Assembly: GCA_009693785.1 (NCBI GenBank)
Contig: SHWP01000001.1
Coordinates: 1-64,000, forward strand
Length of the DNA: 64,000 bases
Direction of reading: 5' to 3'
From: Rhodospirillaceae bacterium
GTDB lineage: Bacteria; Pseudomonadota; Alphaproteobacteria; Rhodospirillales; Rhodospirillaceae
Below, piece by piece: positions 8,678-19,229 of this stretch. The notes beneath the pieces are model-generated. The model did no database searches, was not told the origin of the DNA, and saw only the letters and a program-made list of their open reading frames with translations. The translations under genes and the position numbers were made by a program. Each line of letters opens with the position of its first letter. Within the stretch, counting starts at the first letter, position 1.

Positions 8678-9703
8678 ATGCCTATCCGTCAACCTGCCGA
8701 GTGGGATCAACACACCGCCGTTTGGTCGGCGTGGCCCAGCCATGCCGACTTGTGGCTCGAAGACCTTGAGCCTGCACGAGTTGAAGTAGCTTCATTATTC
8801 AAAGCCATCGCCGATGTGGACCCCGTAACCAAGAAACCGCATGGCGAGGCGCTCAAAATTTTGGCATGCGGCAAGGAAGCTGTGGCTTCAGCTCAAAGGG
8901 ATTTGGCGGCTACCGGGGCCGAGGTGATCGCAGCCACCTTCGGCGATATTTGGCTGCGTGATACGGCCCCTATTTTTGTTTCCAACGACAAAGCCCTTGA
9001 AGCCGCATGCTTTCGCTTTAACGGCTGGGGCGGGAAGTACGTGCTTGATGGCGACGATGGTGTGGCGGCCTTCGTTGCTAGTCGCGCCGGTCTGAAGGCC
9101 AATATCAATGACTGGGTGCTTGAAGGCGGCTCAATCGATGTCGATGGGCTGGGCACGGCCTTGACCACGCGCCAATGCTTGCTCAACGTTAATCGCAATC
9201 CCAAACTTTCCCAGGCTGACATTGAGATACGCCTGAGGTCGGGGTTGGGGATCGAGAAATTAGTTTGGCTGGGCGATGGCTTGGCCAACGACCATACCGA
9301 TGGCCATATCGACAACATCGCCCGCTTTATCGCACCCGGTGTGGTGGCCTGCATGGAGCCCTCGGGTGGCGATGACCCCAACCGCGATGCACTGAAAGCA
9401 ATCATCGCCGATCTCAAGGCTGCCGCAGATGTGACCGGGCGCAAGCTCGACGTGCACACCATTCCCTCGCCCGGCTTGGTGGAGAACGAGGATGGCGAAG
9501 CGATTCCCGCCAGCTTCATGAATTTTTATATCGGAAATACGACAGTGGTCGTGCCGGTCTATGGCACCAAATTCGACGATGCGGCTGTTGAGGCTATTGC
9601 CCGCTTGTTTCCCGGCCGGAATGTGGTTGGCGTACGCGCCAACCACATTCTCACGGGCGGGGGCTCATTCCACTGCATCACGCAGCAGCAGCCCCGCGTT
9701 TAA
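8678..9703 (+). CDS. aguA: Agmatine deiminase
   Basis: Cytoplasmic enzyme that converts agmatine to N-carbamoylputrescine and ammonia, the first step of the deiminase route to putrescine. Family signatures are PAEWDQHTAVWSAWPSHADLW at the N-terminus, LRDTAPIFV, NGWGGKY, LEGGSIDVDG, GDGLANDHTDGHIDNIARF, and the C-terminal GGGSFHCITQQQP, whose Cys (residue 333) is the expected nucleophile. The 341-residue length is typical for the PAD_porph family. It is 21 bp upstream of aguB on the same strand, giving the complete two-enzyme pathway. It is divergent from the TPR-methyltransferase. Confidence 0.95.
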   Translation: MPIRQPAEWDQHTAVWSAWPSHADLWLEDLEPARVEVASLFKAIADVDPVTKKPHGEALKILACGKEAVASAQRDLAATGAEVIAATFGDIWLRDTAPIFVSNDKALEAACFRFNGWGGKYVLDGDDGVAAFVASRAGLKANINDWVLEGGSIDVDGLGTALTTRQCLLNVNRNPKLSQADIEIRLRSGLGIEKLVWLGDGLANDHTDGHIDNIARFIAPGVVACMEPSGGDDPNRDALKAIIADLKAAADVTGRKLDVHTIPSPGLVENEDGEAIPASFMNFYIGNTTVVVPVYGTKFDDAAVEAIARLFPGRNVVGVRANHILTGGGSFHCITQQQPRV

Positions 9704-9724
9704 AAAATGGTGTAGGATAGGACC

Positions 9725-10570
9725 ATGAGCAACGTCACCGTCGCCGCACTGCAATGCGCTTACACCACCGACATGGCCGGGAACATTGCGCGCGTGGCCG
9801 ATCTGATTTCCGAGGCCGCCAAAAAGGGCGCGCAGATCATTTTGCCCAGTGAGCTACTGCAAGGCCATTACTTCTGCCGTGAAGAGGCCGAGCATCATTT
9901 CGATACGGCCTACCCCGTGGCCGAGCACCCGGTGGTGAAAAGCTACACGGCCCTTGCCAAAAAACTAGGCGTGGTGATCCCCGCTTCGATATTCGAACGT
10001 GACGGTCAGGTGTATTACAATAGCCTGGCGATGATCGACGCCGATGGTTCGGTGTTGGGCGTTTACCGCAAAAGCCACATCCCCGATGGACCCGGATACG
10101 AAGAAAAATTTTATTTCCGCCCCGGCAATACCGGCTTCAAGGTGTGGGCGACCAAATTCGGCAAGGTTGGCGTGGGCATTTGCTGGGATCAATGGTTTCC
10201 GGAATGCGCCCGGGCCATGATGTTGATGGGCGCAGAACTGCTGTTCTATCCTACCGCCATTGGCTCGGAACCGCAGAACCCCACGCTGGATACGAAAGAC
10301 TCATGGCAACGCGCCATGATCGGCCATGCGGTCTCGAACGTGGTGCCGGTGATTGCCGCCAATCGCATTGGCAACGAACAGGGCCAGATTTTCTATGGCT
10401 CGTCATTCATCGCCAACCATCGCGGCGACAAGGTGGCCGAATTCGGCCGCACTGAAACGGGCGTACTGACCGCAAGTTTCAACTTAGAAGAGATTAATCG
10501 CAACCGCGCCGCGTTCGGCTTTTTCCGCGACCGCAGGCCGGAGCTTTACGGCAAACTAACCGAGAAATAG
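9725..10570 (+). CDS. aguB: N-carbamoylputrescine amidase
   Basis: Nitrilase-superfamily amidohydrolase that turns N-carbamoylputrescine into putrescine, CO2 and ammonia. The catalytic triad is visible: Glu43 in LPSELLQGHYF, Lys116 in YRKSHIPDGPGY and Cys153 in GVGICWDQWFPE. The CWDQWFPE and KFYFRPGNTGF motifs are characteristic of the AguB branch. Length is 281 residues. Start is ATG 9725 behind a TAGGA sequence. It directly follows aguA, which supports the assignment. The putrescine may serve polyamine pools; the two amine oxidases elsewhere in the window are exported, so they do not obviously share this pathway. Confidence 0.95.
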   Translation: MSNVTVAALQCAYTTDMAGNIARVADLISEAAKKGAQIILPSELLQGHYFCREEAEHHFDTAYPVAEHPVVKSYTALAKKLGVVIPASIFERDGQVYYNSLAMIDADGSVLGVYRKSHIPDGPGYEEKFYFRPGNTGFKVWATKFGKVGVGICWDQWFPECARAMMLMGAELLFYPTAIGSEPQNPTLDTKDSWQRAMIGHAVSNVVPVIAANRIGNEQGQIFYGSSFIANHRGDKVAEFGRTETGVLTASFNLEEINRNRAAFGFFRDRRPELYGKLTEK

Positions 10571-10609
10571 TCTTTCACTTGGCGTGGAAAATGCGCCCAA
10601 CAAAGAACC

Positions 10610-11896
10610 TTACGCCCGCCCACGCTTTTTGTTGTACTTGGTCTTAGCGGCGTATTTTTCGACGTCGGCCAGCACGCGCAACAAATTTCCGCCCCAAATC
10701 TTTTCGATTTGCTCATCAGTGTAGCCGCGTTTTACAAGCTCTAGTGTCACATTGAACGTCTCGCTGGCGCTATTCCAGCCGACGATGCCGCCGCCGCCAT
10801 TGAAGTCCGATGCGATGCCGACATGATCGATTCCGATCAGCTTTACCGTGTAGTCGATATGATCGGCCAAGTCCTTCACGCCGGCCCTGGGGTACTTCAG
10901 TTCAATCTCATCGGCCTTAGCGCGATAGGTTTTGAGTTGCTCGGGCGAGAGTTTGCCAAGGTCGGGGAAGTCCTTGATGCCCATTTCGGCCCACAATGCA
11001 TTCGTGGCCTCGGTTTTTGCTTTGGGTACGGCGCGCAGGTATGTGTCGAACGCCACCATTTGCGCCACACCATTGGATTTCTTGATCGCAAGTAATTCCT
11101 CATCACTGAGGTTGCGCGGGTGATCGAACACGCCCTTAACACCCGAATGCGAGGCAATCACCGGCGCCTTGGACAGTTTGGCAATATCAAGCGCTGTTTG
11201 TTTCCCGGCGTGGGAAACATCATTCATGATGCCAAGTTCGTTGCAGCGTTTTACGGCTTCTTTCCCTATTGCCGACAACCCGACGTGCTTGGGCTCCACC
11301 GGCTTGGCGACGTCGCGGCCCAAGTTCATGGACGAATCGCCCAATTGGTTGTGGCCAATATGGGTGTGACCGAAGTAGCGCGCGCCATAATCGTAGAACA
11401 CATCGAGCAAACCGATCTCCTCACCGATGGGGTAGCCATTCTCGACACCGATGAATGCAACTTTTTTCCCGGCGGTTGAGATGCGCCGGGCATCGGCCGC
11501 CGTGCGTGCGAGCTCAACTTTGTCGGGATACATCTGGCTAGTGACTTTGTTGATCGCCGAGAATTTCAGCATCGCGTCCGACAGTGCCTTGGCGTAACCC
11601 TGGGTACTTAATTCTCCTTGGCCGACGAACACGATCAGAAATGTGGCATCAAGCCCGCCTTCAAATTGCGTGGGTAGGTGTACCTGCTGGCCGCGTGGCC
11701 CCGGTTTCATGGGGTCGTAAGCCGCGCTGCCGTAATCGGGGGGAATGTCGACGTGGGTATCGACCGTGAGAACGCGCTCGTGAATGCCGCGTGCACGGGC
11801 AATCAACTCCGCGTCAGTTTCGGCGCGGGCAGACGTGACGAGCACCAGTGCGCTGACGAGGGCGGCAGCGGCAGTAAGATATTTTCTGACGATCAT
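10610..11896 (-). CDS. Exported membrane dipeptidase (peptidase M19), metal site intact
   Basis: Zinc dipeptidase of the renal-dipeptidase family, expected to cleave dipeptides (including D-amino-acid-containing ones) in the periplasm. A signal peptide ends near SARAET. The metal ligands of the family are present: HxD in TVDTHVDIP, the bridging Glu in GVENGYPIG, His in FGHTHIGHNQ and His in VIASHSGVKG; the Asp in HVGIASDFNG is also kept. ATG 11896 is preceded by GAGGGA, so it is preferred over a TTG at 11911. Length is 428 residues. It is the last gene of the mutA-mutB-meaB run, 21 bp after meaB. A divergent paralog at 17313 has lost two of these ligands. Confidence 0.92.
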   Translation of the reverse strand: MIVRKYLTAAAALVSALVLVTSARAETDAELIARARGIHERVLTVDTHVDIPPDYGSAAYDPMKPGPRGQQVHLPTQFEGGLDATFLIVFVGQGELSTQGYAKALSDAMLKFSAINKVTSQMYPDKVELARTAADARRISTAGKKVAFIGVENGYPIGEEIGLLDVFYDYGARYFGHTHIGHNQLGDSSMNLGRDVAKPVEPKHVGLSAIGKEAVKRCNELGIMNDVSHAGKQTALDIAKLSKAPVIASHSGVKGVFDHPRNLSDEELLAIKKSNGVAQMVAFDTYLRAVPKAKTEATNALWAEMGIKDFPDLGKLSPEQLKTYRAKADEIELKYPRAGVKDLADHIDYTVKLIGIDHVGIASDFNGGGGIVGWNSASETFNVTLELVKRGYTDEQIEKIWGGNLLRVLADVEKYAAKTKYNKKRGRA

Positions 11897-11917
11897 CGGT
11901 GTATCCCTCAATATTTT

Positions 11918-12940
11918 TCAAACGCCAAACGCTTTGAACAGTTTTTCCACGGCCAGGGCAGGGGTCAAGCGGCCATCGCCCACGGCTTTCTCAACTTCGG
12001 GAATCAACGCTTTAACTTTTGGGGCAGTCTTCAAGCGTGTGACAAGCCGGTCGTCGATCATGGCCCACAGCCATCGAATTTGCTGGGCGCGGCGCTTGGC
12101 GGCCCATTCCCCCGACGCAGATGTCGCCTTATGGTGGGTCTCGATCTTTGCCCAAATATCATCAAGTCCACGGTTTTCCATGGCGCTCACGCTCACCACC
12201 GGCGGCAGCCAGGTTGGCGATGCAGGTGTGATAATGCGCATGGCATGCTGGTAGTCGGCTGCCGAGGCTTGCGCGCGCTTGATGTTGTCGCCGTCGGCCT
12301 TAGTGATGGCAATCATGTCGGCGATTTCGAGCACACCTTTTTTGATGCCCTGGAGTTCGTCGCCGCCACCCGCGATCATCAACACCAGGAAGAAATCAAC
12401 CATCTCAGAAACAGTAATTTCGCTTTGGCCAACTCCAACCGTTTCCACCAAGATCACGTCATAGCCAGCCGCCTCGCACACCAAAATCGCCTCGCGTGTG
12501 GCCCGTGCAACACCGCCCAAGGTGCCACCCGTGGGCGAAGGGCGAATAAAGGCGTTGGGGTCGACAGCAAGGCGGGCCATGCGCGTCTTATCGCCCAAGA
12601 TCGACCCGCCGGTGCGCGAGCTGGTGGGATCTACCGCCAGCACGGCCACTTTGTGACCCTGGGCCACGAGCATGGTGCCGAAAGCATCGATGAAGGTGCT
12701 TTTGCCTGCACCCGGCAATCCACTAATGCCAATGCGTCGCGACTTGCCCGTACGCGGCAGCATCTTCACGAGCATCTCTTGGGCCTGGGCTTGATGTTCG
12801 GATTTGCGCGATTCGATCAATGTGATGGCGCGCGCCAGAATGGCGCGATCGCCCGAGATGACACCCTCAACATAATCAGGTTTGGAGCCGGAACTCCGGC
12901 CCTTCGTGGTTGAGCGATGTTGACTCTTGGGCACAACCAC
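11918..12940 (-). CDS. meaB: Methylmalonyl-CoA mutase-associated GTPase MeaB
   Basis: G3E-family GTPase that protects and loads adenosylcobalamin into methylmalonyl-CoA mutase (ArgK/MeaB/MMAA). The P-loop is GLPGAGKST at residues 74-82, followed by the family block DPTSSRTGGSILGDKTRM and by VETVGVGQSE. The base-specificity motif appears to be TKAD within IAITKADGDN. The 340-residue length is normal. It begins 9 bp after the mutB stop, so the three genes form one operon. A basic, Ser/Lys-rich N-terminal stretch of about 20 residues precedes the conserved domain. Confidence 0.95.
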   Translation of the reverse strand: MVVPKSQHRSTTKGRSSGSKPDYVEGVISGDRAILARAITLIESRKSEHQAQAQEMLVKMLPRTGKSRRIGISGLPGAGKSTFIDAFGTMLVAQGHKVAVLAVDPTSSRTGGSILGDKTRMARLAVDPNAFIRPSPTGGTLGGVARATREAILVCEAAGYDVILVETVGVGQSEITVSEMVDFFLVLMIAGGGDELQGIKKGVLEIADMIAITKADGDNIKRAQASAADYQHAMRIITPASPTWLPPVVSVSAMENRGLDDIWAKIETHHKATSASGEWAAKRRAQQIRWLWAMIDDRLVTRLKTAPKVKALIPEVEKAVGDGRLTPALAVEKLFKAFGV

Positions 12941-12949
12941 GCCTGAGGC

Positions 12950-15145
12950 TCAATGCCCCAGCGCTGTGGCAAGTTTGCCCAGCAGCGCCTCGGCGGCTTC
13001 GCTGATGACCGTGCCGGGCGGGAAAATGGCTGCCGCACCCGCTTTATACAATGCATCGAAATCTTGCGGCGGGATGACACCACCGACAACGACCATGATG
13101 TCTTCGCGGCCAAGTTTTTTTAACTCGGCCTTCAATGCGGGAACCAGCGTGAGGTGACTCGCCGCTAGCGAACTGGCGCCAATGATGTGCACATCGTTTT
13201 CAACGGCTTGCTTGGCGGCCTCCTCGGGCGTTTGGAACAGCGGGCCGATGTCCACATCGAAGCCCAAGTCGGCGAAGGCCGTGGCGATCACTTTCTGGCC
13301 GCGGTCATGGCCATCTTGGCCCATCTTGGCCACAAGAATACGCGGACGGCGGCCTTCTTTCTCAGCGAAGGCCTCCACCAGCTTTTGCACTTTGGTCACT
13401 GTCGAATTCACGCCCACTTCTTTCCGGTACACTCCGGCGATGGATTTAATCTCGGCCACATGACGGCCGAACACCTTCTCCAACGCTAGCGTCATTTCGC
13501 CCACAGTGGCTTTGGCCTGGGCAGCCGCCACTGACAAGGCCAGCAGGTTTCCTTGCCCCGATTTGGCTGCGGCGGTCAATGCATCAAGGGCTTTTTGGCA
13601 GGCAGTTTCGTTGCGCTCTGCCTTCAGGCGCTTGAGTTTAACTAATTGTGCATTGCGCACGGCGGTATTGTCGACCGAACGCACGTCAATGTTTTCAGCG
13701 CCCGAGGGGCGGAATTTGTTCACGCCCACCACGGTTTGGCGGCCGGAATCGATGCGGGCTTGGGTGCGCGCAGCGGCTTCTTCGATGCGCAGCTTGGGAA
13801 TACCCGCCTCAATTGCTTTGGCCATACCGCCAAGGCCTTCGACTTCTTGAATATGGCCCCAGGCTTTCTTGGCTAAGTCGTGCGTTAGCCGCTCGACATA
13901 ATAACTGCCACCCCACGGGTCCACCGAGCGCGTAGTGCCGGTTTCTTGCTGAATGAACAGTTGGGTATTACGCGCGATGCGGGCAGAAGAATCTGTGGGT
14001 AGCGCCAGCGCTTCATCGAGCGCATTGGTGTGCAAGGATTGCGTGTGGCCTTGCGTCGCAGCCATGGCCTCGATGCAGGTGCGGGTCACGTTATTGTAAA
14101 CGTCCTGCGCTGTCAGGCTCCAACCCGAGGTCTGGCAATGCGTGCGCAAACTGAGCGAACGGTTGTCTTGAGGCGCGAAGGGCTTAATCAATTTTGCCCA
14201 CAGCAGCCTTGCTGCGCGCATCTTGGCCACCTCCATGAAATAATTCATGCCGATGGCCCAGAAGAAACTTAAGCGTGGCGCAAACGCGTCGATATCCAGG
14301 CCCGCTTTCAATCCGGCGCGCGCATATTCAACGCCATCGGCCAGCGTATACGCCAGCTCAAGGTCGGCTGTCGCACCGGCTTCCTGCATGTGATAGCCGG
14401 AGATCGAGATAGAATTGAATTTCGGCATCGCCTTCGAGGTGTACGAAAAAATATCCGAGATGGCGCGCATGCTCGGCCCCGGCGGGAAGATATAAGTGTT
14501 GCGCACCATGAACTCTTTCAGAATGTCGTTCTGAATGGTGCCCGAGAGTTTGGCCGGCGCCACGCCCTGCTCGGCGGCTGCTGCGATATACAACGCCATG
14601 ATCGGCAACACCGCGCCGTTCATGGTCATGGACACGCTCATTTGGTCCAGCGGAATGCCATCGAACAATGTGCGCATGTCGTAGATGGAATCAATCGCCA
14701 CGCCCGCCATGCCGACATCACCCACCACGCGCGGGTGGTCGCTGTCGTAACCCCGGTGGGTGGCAAGGTCGAAAGCAATCGAAAGCCCCTTTTGTCCGCC
14801 CGCCAAATTGCGCCGGTAAAAGGCGTTGGAATCTTCCGCCGTGGAAAAGCCCGCGTATTGCCGGATTGTCCATGGCTGGGTGACATACATCGCCGCATAA
14901 GGCCCGCGCAGAAATGGCGGTAAGCCCGGGCGTGTATCGAGAAAATCAAGGCCCTCGGTATCGGCTGCGGTGAGCAGCGGCTTCACGGCGATGCCCTCGG
15001 GCGTTTGCCAATTCAACTCGGACAACGCTTTGCCTGCTTCGCGTTCGGCCTTGGCTTGCCACTCGGATGATGTCAGCGCCCCAGAGTTCGACGTGGAGGC
15101 AAGCCCCACGTCAGCAAAATTGGGAATGGGCGATACCTTGTTCAT
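12950..15145 (-). CDS. mutB: Methylmalonyl-CoA mutase large (catalytic) subunit
   Basis: Adenosylcobalamin-dependent mutase subunit that interconverts (R)-methylmalonyl-CoA and succinyl-CoA, linking propionyl-CoA breakdown to the TCA cycle. The substrate barrel shows [18 protein letters not shown] and the long TIM-barrel core. The C-terminal B12 domain has the base-off ligand motif DGHDRGQ with His613, then ASSLAASH and [15 protein letters not shown] 15145 has GTGAGG six bases upstream, so it is preferred over a start at 15178 that would overlap mutA. The product is 731 residues, normal for MutB. The gap to mutA is 7 bp. Confidence 0.96.
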   Translation of the reverse strand: MNKVSPIPNFADVGLASTSNSGALTSSEWQAKAEREAGKALSELNWQTPEGIAVKPLLTAADTEGLDFLDTRPGLPPFLRGPYAAMYVTQPWTIRQYAGFSTAEDSNAFYRRNLAGGQKGLSIAFDLATHRGYDSDHPRVVGDVGMAGVAIDSIYDMRTLFDGIPLDQMSVSMTMNGAVLPIMALYIAAAAEQGVAPAKLSGTIQNDILKEFMVRNTYIFPPGPSMRAISDIFSYTSKAMPKFNSISISGYHMQEAGATADLELAYTLADGVEYARAGLKAGLDIDAFAPRLSFFWAIGMNYFMEVAKMRAARLLWAKLIKPFAPQDNRSLSLRTHCQTSGWSLTAQDVYNNVTRTCIEAMAATQGHTQSLHTNALDEALALPTDSSARIARNTQLFIQQETGTTRSVDPWGGSYYVERLTHDLAKKAWGHIQEVEGLGGMAKAIEAGIPKLRIEEAAARTQARIDSGRQTVVGVNKFRPSGAENIDVRSVDNTAVRNAQLVKLKRLKAERNETACQKALDALTAAAKSGQGNLLALSVAAAQAKATVGEMTLALEKVFGRHVAEIKSIAGVYRKEVGVNSTVTKVQKLVEAFAEKEGRRPRILVAKMGQDGHDRGQKVIATAFADLGFDVDIGPLFQTPEEAAKQAVENDVHIIGASSLAASHLTLVPALKAELKKLGREDIMVVVGGVIPPQDFDALYKAGAAAIFPPGTVISEAAEALLGKLATALGH

Positions 15146-15152
15146 GGCAGCC

Positions 15153-17210
15153 TCACTTTCCAGCAGCCAGCCGGGCATGCGCAGCGCTTAAAACAGCGCG
15201 TACATCGCAACCCATATAGATGAAATCATCAATTCCAGCGGCTTTCAAATGGGCCTCAAGTTCGCTCGGCCTGCCCGCCAGGTAAATCACGGCGGCACCG
15301 GCACTTTTGAGTGCCTTCGTTAGACTTACAGCTGTCTCAGCGTAGATCGCATCAGTTGAACAAATCGCCAGAAGTGATGCGCCGCTGGCCTTGAATTCCT
15401 TCACAATCGAACCAGCATCGCCGCCTGCACCCATCAGCGCCTCAATGCCGCCCGCATCGAAAAAATTCTTGGCATAGCTCGCGCGTGCCGTGAAATCGGC
15501 AAGACGTCCGATGTTGGCCAAATATATTTGTGGCCGCTTGCCGAATTTGGTTTTAAACGCATCGCCCGCATCGCGCAGGGTTTCGAATGGCTCAGCCAAT
15601 CGTACGCGGGGCAGGGGGGTAATTGTGGTGGGCGCCCCCGCCAGCGCCTTGGACATGGCCAGCACATTAGCGCCATCCCTGGCAGCCTTCACCAACGCCA
15701 CCATCAGCGCGCCCGTTCCAGGTTCGGGCAATCCTGCGATCTGACTTACAGGGGCTTGGTCGCGTTTCTTTACAATGGCCGCAATGTTTGGATGATCGGC
15801 CTCAACGGGCACCTCGTGAATATTTGGGAATTCACTTACGCCGGTCAGCGCATCTTTGCGCCGGGCGAGGTTCTTGGCACGCTCTGTGTTCACGGCGGCA
15901 ATCTTTTGTGCCACGAACCCGGATGTCAGGGCTTTAGCCATGCCGCCCGCCCGCTCGATCTCTTGGAAGAAACTCCACGCTGCTTCGGCCACACGTTCGG
16001 TCAAGTTCTCGAACAGGTATGCGCCACCGGCGGCATCGACCACCTTGTTCACGCCCGATTCTTCTTGCAGCACAATTTGAGTGTTGCGCGCGATGCGCCG
16101 TCCGAGTTCGCGCGGACAGCCCAGCGCATGATCGAATGGTAGTACAGTCACTGCATCGGCCCCGGCAAGCCCCGCACCAAAGCAGGCCACCGTCGTGCGC
16201 AGCATGTTCACCCACGGATCGCGTTGGCTCATCATGCGCGGTGCTGTCATGGCGGTGATGGGCGCGGTGCGTTTTTCTGGGTTGGCTCCGCAAGCCTCGG
16301 CGATACGCGCCCATAATTTGCGCGCGGCGCGAATCTTCGCCACGGTCATGAACAGATCCGCATCGGCGGCAAGTGTGAAGGCCATTTGGCCGCAGGCCGC
16401 GTTGATGTCTAAGCCTGCCTTATCGAGCGCGCGCAAGTATTCCACCGCAGTCGCCATGACGCAGCCCAGCTCTTGGGCCTCGCCAGCGCCTGCCGAGTGA
16501 TAAACAATCGACTTGGCATTGAGCGCGCGGGCATTGGGATAATTCTTGGCGGCGTAGCCTGCCGTATCGGCCATGCGGGCAAGCACAATGGGCATGTCGA
16601 CGATCAATTTGCCCGAGCCAGCCAAGCTGGCCAGCGGGTCGGCGCCAAAATTACCGTGAAATTGTTCAGCCCTTACTTTGCGCGCCTTGAGGAGATGCAT
16701 GAACATTGCCGACAGCGGCAGCGAAGGCCCGGTTGGCTCAAGCACGATGGGCGCGAGGTCGAGGTACACGCCCTTGAGCGCCGCATCAAAATCTTTCAAC
16801 GAGCGCACGGCCACGCCGTTCTCACCCGAGGGGTCGGTTTTCAAAACGATGGAGGTGGCGCCGCCTTCAAGGTCTTCAAGAATTTGTGCGTTGGCAATTT
16901 CGGGGTCGGGGTGGCCATGAACTTGGCGGATGTCCCAACCCATTTGTGAACGGCCAAGCGCCGACGAGCCACGCGTATAGGGTGCCCCACCCGGCAAGCC
17001 TGCCGCATCGTCGTCTTTCCAATCGGCTTTGGTATAAAGCGGTTTGATGGCAATGCCATCATACGTGCGGCTAACCAGTTTTTTCTCGAAAGGTGCGCCA
17101 CCCAGCACTTTGTCGATGAGTTTCAGCCAGGCTTCATCACTGGCGGCTGGAAAATCGGCAGCCAGGGCTAAAATATCCTCATCGGTGGAGGCAGAACGGC
17201 CGTCGGCCAC
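15153..17210 (-). CDS. mutA: Methylmalonyl-CoA mutase small subunit
   Basis: The beta or small subunit of the heterodimeric methylmalonyl-CoA mutase, 685 residues. It keeps the barrel framework ([42 protein letters not shown]) but its C-terminal Rossmann domain lacks the DxHxxG cobalamin ligand motif, as expected for this non-catalytic subunit. It starts at GTG 17210 with AGGGAG about nine bases upstream. It is the first gene of mutA-mutB-meaB-(M19 peptidase). No cobalamin riboswitch is recognisable in the 102 bp between it and the upstream M19 gene. Confidence 0.94.
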   Translation of the reverse strand: MADGRSASTDEDILALAADFPAASDEAWLKLIDKVLGGAPFEKKLVSRTYDGIAIKPLYTKADWKDDDAAGLPGGAPYTRGSSALGRSQMGWDIRQVHGHPDPEIANAQILEDLEGGATSIVLKTDPSGENGVAVRSLKDFDAALKGVYLDLAPIVLEPTGPSLPLSAMFMHLLKARKVRAEQFHGNFGADPLASLAGSGKLIVDMPIVLARMADTAGYAAKNYPNARALNAKSIVYHSAGAGEAQELGCVMATAVEYLRALDKAGLDINAACGQMAFTLAADADLFMTVAKIRAARKLWARIAEACGANPEKRTAPITAMTAPRMMSQRDPWVNMLRTTVACFGAGLAGADAVTVLPFDHALGCPRELGRRIARNTQIVLQEESGVNKVVDAAGGAYLFENLTERVAEAAWSFFQEIERAGGMAKALTSGFVAQKIAAVNTERAKNLARRKDALTGVSEFPNIHEVPVEADHPNIAAIVKKRDQAPVSQIAGLPEPGTGALMVALVKAARDGANVLAMSKALAGAPTTITPLPRVRLAEPFETLRDAGDAFKTKFGKRPQIYLANIGRLADFTARASYAKNFFDAGGIEALMGAGGDAGSIVKEFKASGASLLAICSTDAIYAETAVSLTKALKSAGAAVIYLAGRPSELEAHLKAAGIDDFIYMGCDVRAVLSAAHARLAAGK

Positions 17211-17312
17211 GCGCTTGAACTCCCTGAAGCAACACCTTGTATATAGGCGTTCTTAGAACCTCGTGCCGTGCCGGTCAAACCTCGAAAGCCGCTTGATTAA
17301 TATGTCGGCGGG

Positions 17313-18554
17313 CTATTTCCCTGCGGCTTTCTCCACCGCTTTCCAGGCCCGCAGAAAGTTGCCACTCCACAGCTTGCCGATGTCGCGTTCGCTATATCCG
17401 CGTTTGACTAACTCTTTCGTTAGGCCCGGCGCTTCGGCAGCGGTTTTGTAGCCGATGATGCCGCCGCCATGCTCCATGTCGGTGGCGATGCCAACATGGT
17501 CAATGCCAATCAGCTTCACGGCGTAATCAATCGAATCGGCCATATCCACGACCGAGGCCCCAGCATTAGCCCAGCGATCGCGATAGCCTGCCATTTGTTT
17601 CTGAAACTCGGGCATTTTTTCCTTGGGCAATTTAGCGCCTGCATCGGTGAAGGTTTTTAGGCCGAAGCTTTTCTCGATGGCCGCCAAGTCGTCTTGTTGT
17701 TCTTTCGACGCGCCCTTGAGGTAGCTCGGGAATGCGACGATATGCACCACACCGCCCTTAGCGGCGATGGCTTTCATTTCCTCATCGCTGAGGTTGCGCG
17801 AGGTATCGACCTTTGCCTTCACGCCTACATGCGAGGCGACCACGGGCGCGTTGGATAATTCCACAGCTTGCAGCGCCGCCTGTTTGGTTATTTGCGAGAT
17901 GTCCACGATAATCCCCAAACGATTCATCTCGGCGATCGCTTGTTTGCCCAAGGCCGTCAGGCCGCCTTGCGCGCCTTCGGTATCACCGAATTTGTCTTGA
18001 GGTCGGTTGCTGTCGGCGAATTGGTTATTGCCCGCATGATTGAACGCTACCATGCGCAACCCGTGGCCATACAAGTCACCCAGCCATTTTACATCTTCGC
18101 CGTAGGGGTAGGCGTTGACCACGGACAACACGACAAAATGCTTGCCGCCTTTGACGATCTTGGGCACGTCGTCTGCGTGCCGCGCAAGTGCAATGCGCTC
18201 GGGGTAAGTGTTCAGCATTTTCTCGATGGCGGCTAACTTGGTGTCGACTTCCTTGCGCGCCTTGGCGTAGTTATCGGGCGTGCGGGTGTTTTGCAGCGTG
18301 AATAACACAAAGGCCGCACCATCCAACTTGCCAGTATCCATCTTGGGCAAGTCCACCTGCATCTTGGTGTCTTTGCCCGCATCCTTGTCGCCCTGCATGA
18401 AATCGAGCGGAATGTCCATTTCGGCGTCAAACGTGATGACACGCTCATGGATGGCCATGGCTTTGGCGTCTGGGTTGCTCGATGGGCTGGCCGCACAAGC
18501 CGACACTGCGAGCAATACCGCAGTCACAGCCGCAAGTTGTTGTACATTGCGCAT
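17313..18554 (-). CDS. M19 dipeptidase-like lipoprotein with degenerate metal site
   Basis: A 413-residue M19-family protein. The N-terminus is a lipoprotein signal with a lipobox-like VSACAAS near residue 20, so it is probably membrane-anchored. Compared with the M19 protein at 10610, the HxD ligand pair is changed (FDAEMDIP, Glu for His) and the bridging Glu is gone (SVVNAYPYG against GVENGYPIG). Histidines in FNHAGNNQFAD and VVASHVGVKA and the Asp in HVGIATDMEHGG remain. It may be catalytically inactive, use one metal, or have another role. It lies 102 bp upstream of mutA on the same strand and is divergent from the small methyltransferase at 18672. Confidence 0.88.
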   Translation of the reverse strand: MRNVQQLAAVTAVLLAVSACAASPSSNPDAKAMAIHERVITFDAEMDIPLDFMQGDKDAGKDTKMQVDLPKMDTGKLDGAAFVLFTLQNTRTPDNYAKARKEVDTKLAAIEKMLNTYPERIALARHADDVPKIVKGGKHFVVLSVVNAYPYGEDVKWLGDLYGHGLRMVAFNHAGNNQFADSNRPQDKFGDTEGAQGGLTALGKQAIAEMNRLGIIVDISQITKQAALQAVELSNAPVVASHVGVKAKVDTSRNLSDEEMKAIAAKGGVVHIVAFPSYLKGASKEQQDDLAAIEKSFGLKTFTDAGAKLPKEKMPEFQKQMAGYRDRWANAGASVVDMADSIDYAVKLIGIDHVGIATDMEHGGGIIGYKTAAEAPGLTKELVKRGYSERDIGKLWSGNFLRAWKAVEKAAGK

Positions 18555-18671
18555 GACATTAGGCCCCTAATGCTGATTGTTTCTTGGCCTGATGCTAGCG
18601 CAATGGCACAACACAAGTCGATTGCTTGGGCTTATCATATTGTGCCCTGACCATTCCAACGTTGAACCCTT

Positions 18672-19229
18672 TTGCCTAGCTTTGACCGCCCAACCGAAAC
18701 CAACATTGCGCCCTCGCCTTGGGTGTTGCGGTTTGCTGCCCTGATTCCACCTGGCGGAACAGTGCTCGACGTCGCGGCGGGCCACGGCCGTCATACACGC
18801 GCCTTACGAACGCTTGGGTTTGGCGTGGTTGCAGTAGATATTGACGTGTCGGGCGTCGCCGACCTCAAGAGCGATCCGGCTGTCGTGATTCAACAGGTGG
18901 ATTTGGAAACTGCCAGTTGGCCTTTTGTGGGCCGGCGTTTCGACGCTATTGTCGTCACGAATTATCTGCACCGCGCGCATTTTCCTCATTATGTAAATTC
19001 ACTTGAGGATGATGGCGTGCTGATCATCGAAACATTCGGACAAGGTAACGAATTGTTGGGCCGCCCACGCAACCCTGATTTTTTGTTGAAGCCGGGAGAA
19101 CTGCTCAACGTGTTTTCGCCCGACTTGCATATCGTGGCCTATGAACATGGTGCCGAACAAGAACCACGTCCAGCGGTGCGGCAAAGACTGTGTGCCATGA
19201 AAACACCAGGCCCTGTGTTGCTGCCATGA
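18672..19229 (+). CDS. Small class I SAM-dependent methyltransferase
   Basis: A 185-residue protein with a Rossmann-type methyltransferase core: motif I VLDVAAGHGRHTRALRTLG, acidic motif II VVAVDIDVSG, and FDAIVVTNYLHR before the central strand. It resembles TehB-like or general methyltransferase domains; the substrate is unknown. The start appears to be TTG (18672), since no ATG lies in frame before the conserved region and no strong ribosome binding site is visible. Its stop overlaps the start of the binding-protein gene by 4 bp (ATGA), suggesting translational coupling. Confidence 0.82.
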   Translation: MPSFDRPTETNIAPSPWVLRFAALIPPGGTVLDVAAGHGRHTRALRTLGFGVVAVDIDVSGVADLKSDPAVVIQQVDLETASWPFVGRRFDAIVVTNYLHRAHFPHYVNSLEDDGVLIIETFGQGNELLGRPRNPDFLLKPGELLNVFSPDLHIVAYEHGAEQEPRPAVRQRLCAMKTPGPVLLP

